64,000 nucleotides of DNA from Streptomyces sp. NBC_00663 (GTDB taxonomy: Bacteria; Actinomycetota; Actinomycetes; Streptomycetales; Streptomycetaceae). Shown piece by piece: positions 63,293-64,000 of this stretch (position 1 is its first letter; every line of letters starts with the position of its first letter). The notes under the pieces are model-generated. The model was not told the DNA's origin and did not search any database. It worked only from the letters and a program-made list of their open reading frames with translations. The position numbers and the translations under genes were made by a program. The stretch is from NCBI RefSeq assembly GCF_036226885.1, contig NZ_CP109027.1, positions 9,610,001 through 9,674,000 of the forward strand, in the 5' to 3' direction.

Positions 63293-64000
63293 CGGTCCTT
63301 GACGACTGTATTGCGCAGTTCGCCGATCCCCTCGACGACCGTGACGAGTTCCTGCCCCGGCCGGAGAAAGACCTTGGGATCGCGGCCGGCACCCACGCCT
63401 CCCGGCGTACCCGTGGCGATCAGGTCGCCCGGCAGCAGCGTGATGATGGTGCTGACGTACGCGATGATCGCGGCGACGTCGAAGAGCAGGTCCGCCGTGT
63501 TGGACTTCTGCATCGTGATGCCGTCCACAAGGCAGCTGATCGTCAGCCCGGCCGCACCGCGCGGCAGTTCGTCCGGTGTGACGAGCGAGGGTCCCACCGG
63601 GGTGGTGGCCTCGAAGGTCTTGCCGGACAGGAACTCACGGGTGCGATGCTGCCAGTCCCGGACGGTGACGTCGTTGAGGACGGTGTAGCCCGCGACATGT
63701 GACAGCGCCCGGTCCGGCGACACGTGCCGCGCGCGGTGTCCGATCACCACACCGAGCTCGGCCTCCCAGTCCAGGTCATCGCTCACCGGCGGGATGTGCA
63801 CGTCGTCGTAGGCTCCGACGAGAGAGCCGTCGTACTTGGCGAACAGGGTCGGATGGGCCGGGGTCGCGCGGCCCATCTCCTGGATGTGTGTGGCGTAGTT
63901 GAGGCCCAGACACACGACCTTGTTCGGGTGAGGGACGACGGGAGCGAGGGACGCGGACGACAGGGAGATACGGTCGCCGTCCTCGGCGGCCGCGCGTTCA
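63286..64000 (-). CDS. Fumarylacetoacetate hydrolase family protein (5' end outside window)
   Basis: 238 residues visible; the frame is open to the window edge. Catalytic-domain motifs: CLGLNYATHIQEMG, metal ligands in DWEAELGVVIGHRA (ExE), and the C-terminal LLPGDLIATGTPGGVGAGRD. Members cleave or decarboxylate 2-hydroxy-dienoates and acylpyruvates at the end of meta-cleavage and homogentisate/gentisate routes. It overlaps the IclR start by 7 nt. Confidence 0.92.
   Translation of the reverse strand, partial: ERAAAEDGDRISLSSASLAPVVPHPNKVVCLGLNYATHIQEMGRATPAHPTLFAKYDGSLVGAYDDVHIPPVSDDLDWEAELGVVIGHRARHVSPDRALSHVAGYTVLNDVTVRDWQHRTREFLSGKTFEATTPVGPSLVTPDELPRGAAGLTISCLVDGITMQKSNTADLLFDVAAIIAYVSTIITLLPGDLIATGTPGGVGAGRDPKVFLRPGQELVTVVEGIGELRNTVVKDRW

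Overview
The window is high-GC actinobacterial DNA, most probably from a Streptomyces. This rests on the very strong third-position G/C bias, frequent GTG starts, Tat lipoproteins, CBM2 and ricin-type lectin modules on secreted glycoside hydrolases, SpoIIE-type phosphatases and several paralogous IclR/TetR/ROK regulators. The many broken genes and insertion-sequence relics suggest an accessory part of the chromosome, for example an arm, but the window cannot prove that.

Layout. (1) 1-18450: a large catabolic region, almost all on the + strand. It holds the end of an FAD/Fe-S oxidase, an aldehyde dehydrogenase, two tandem IclR regulators on the - strand, and then a chain of closely spaced or overlapping genes: sarcosine-oxidase-like flavoprotein, AstE-like zinc deacylase, PotDABC-type polyamine/amino-compound importer, class III aminotransferase, second AstE-like deacylase, second aldehyde dehydrogenase, aldo/keto reductase, HAD hydrolase and DadA-like oxidoreductase. 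The best reading is uptake and stepwise degradation of an N-acylated amine or amino acid, related to but not identical with ectoine catabolism. (2) 18451-28577: an IS5-type relic, a secreted CBM2-GH5 glycanase, a ROK regulator, an oligopeptide-type ABC importer (with a permease-ATPase fusion and a solute-binding protein that has lost most of its middle) and a GH2 beta-mannosidase. This looks like a beta-mannan or beta-glucan utilisation locus. (3) 28663-30451: an MFS transporter and a divergent ArsR-like repressor. (4) 30614-38000: an IS630 relic, a 1233-residue membrane TIR/WD40-like protein, a stretch of degenerate DNA and an LtrA-family membrane protein. (5) 37984-41600: a PAS/GAF/SpoIIE phosphatase whose C-terminal ATPase-like domain is frameshifted, a lectin fragment, and a GntR regulator broken by a 14-bp tandem duplication and joined to a 36-bp copy of the SpoIIE gene. 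(6) 41798-44406: a secreted SGNH hydrolase and a GH62 arabinofuranosidase, both with ricin-type lectin domains. (7) 44930-46350: pseudogenes of an alpha/beta hydrolase, an MBL-fold hydrolase and a DUF3500 protein. (8) 46647-50491: a four-gene ABC transporter plus two-component operon, followed by a response-regulator relic. (9) 50786-53187: a TetR repressor and a divergent DHA2 multidrug efflux pump sharing a near-perfect palindromic operator. (10) 53487-64000: a - strand aromatic-compound catabolic region with amidohydrolase, FAD monooxygenase, two alpha/beta hydrolases, carotenoid-oxygenase-family dioxygenase, aldehyde dehydrogenase, IclR regulator and fumarylacetoacetate-hydrolase-family enzyme.

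The genes mostly form substrate-specific modules, each with its own transporter and/or local regulator and visible palindromic operators. A second theme is genome decay. At least ten coding regions carry frameshifts, truncations or internal deletions that leave both ends recognisable. No CRISPR array, rRNA or tRNA gene was recognised.
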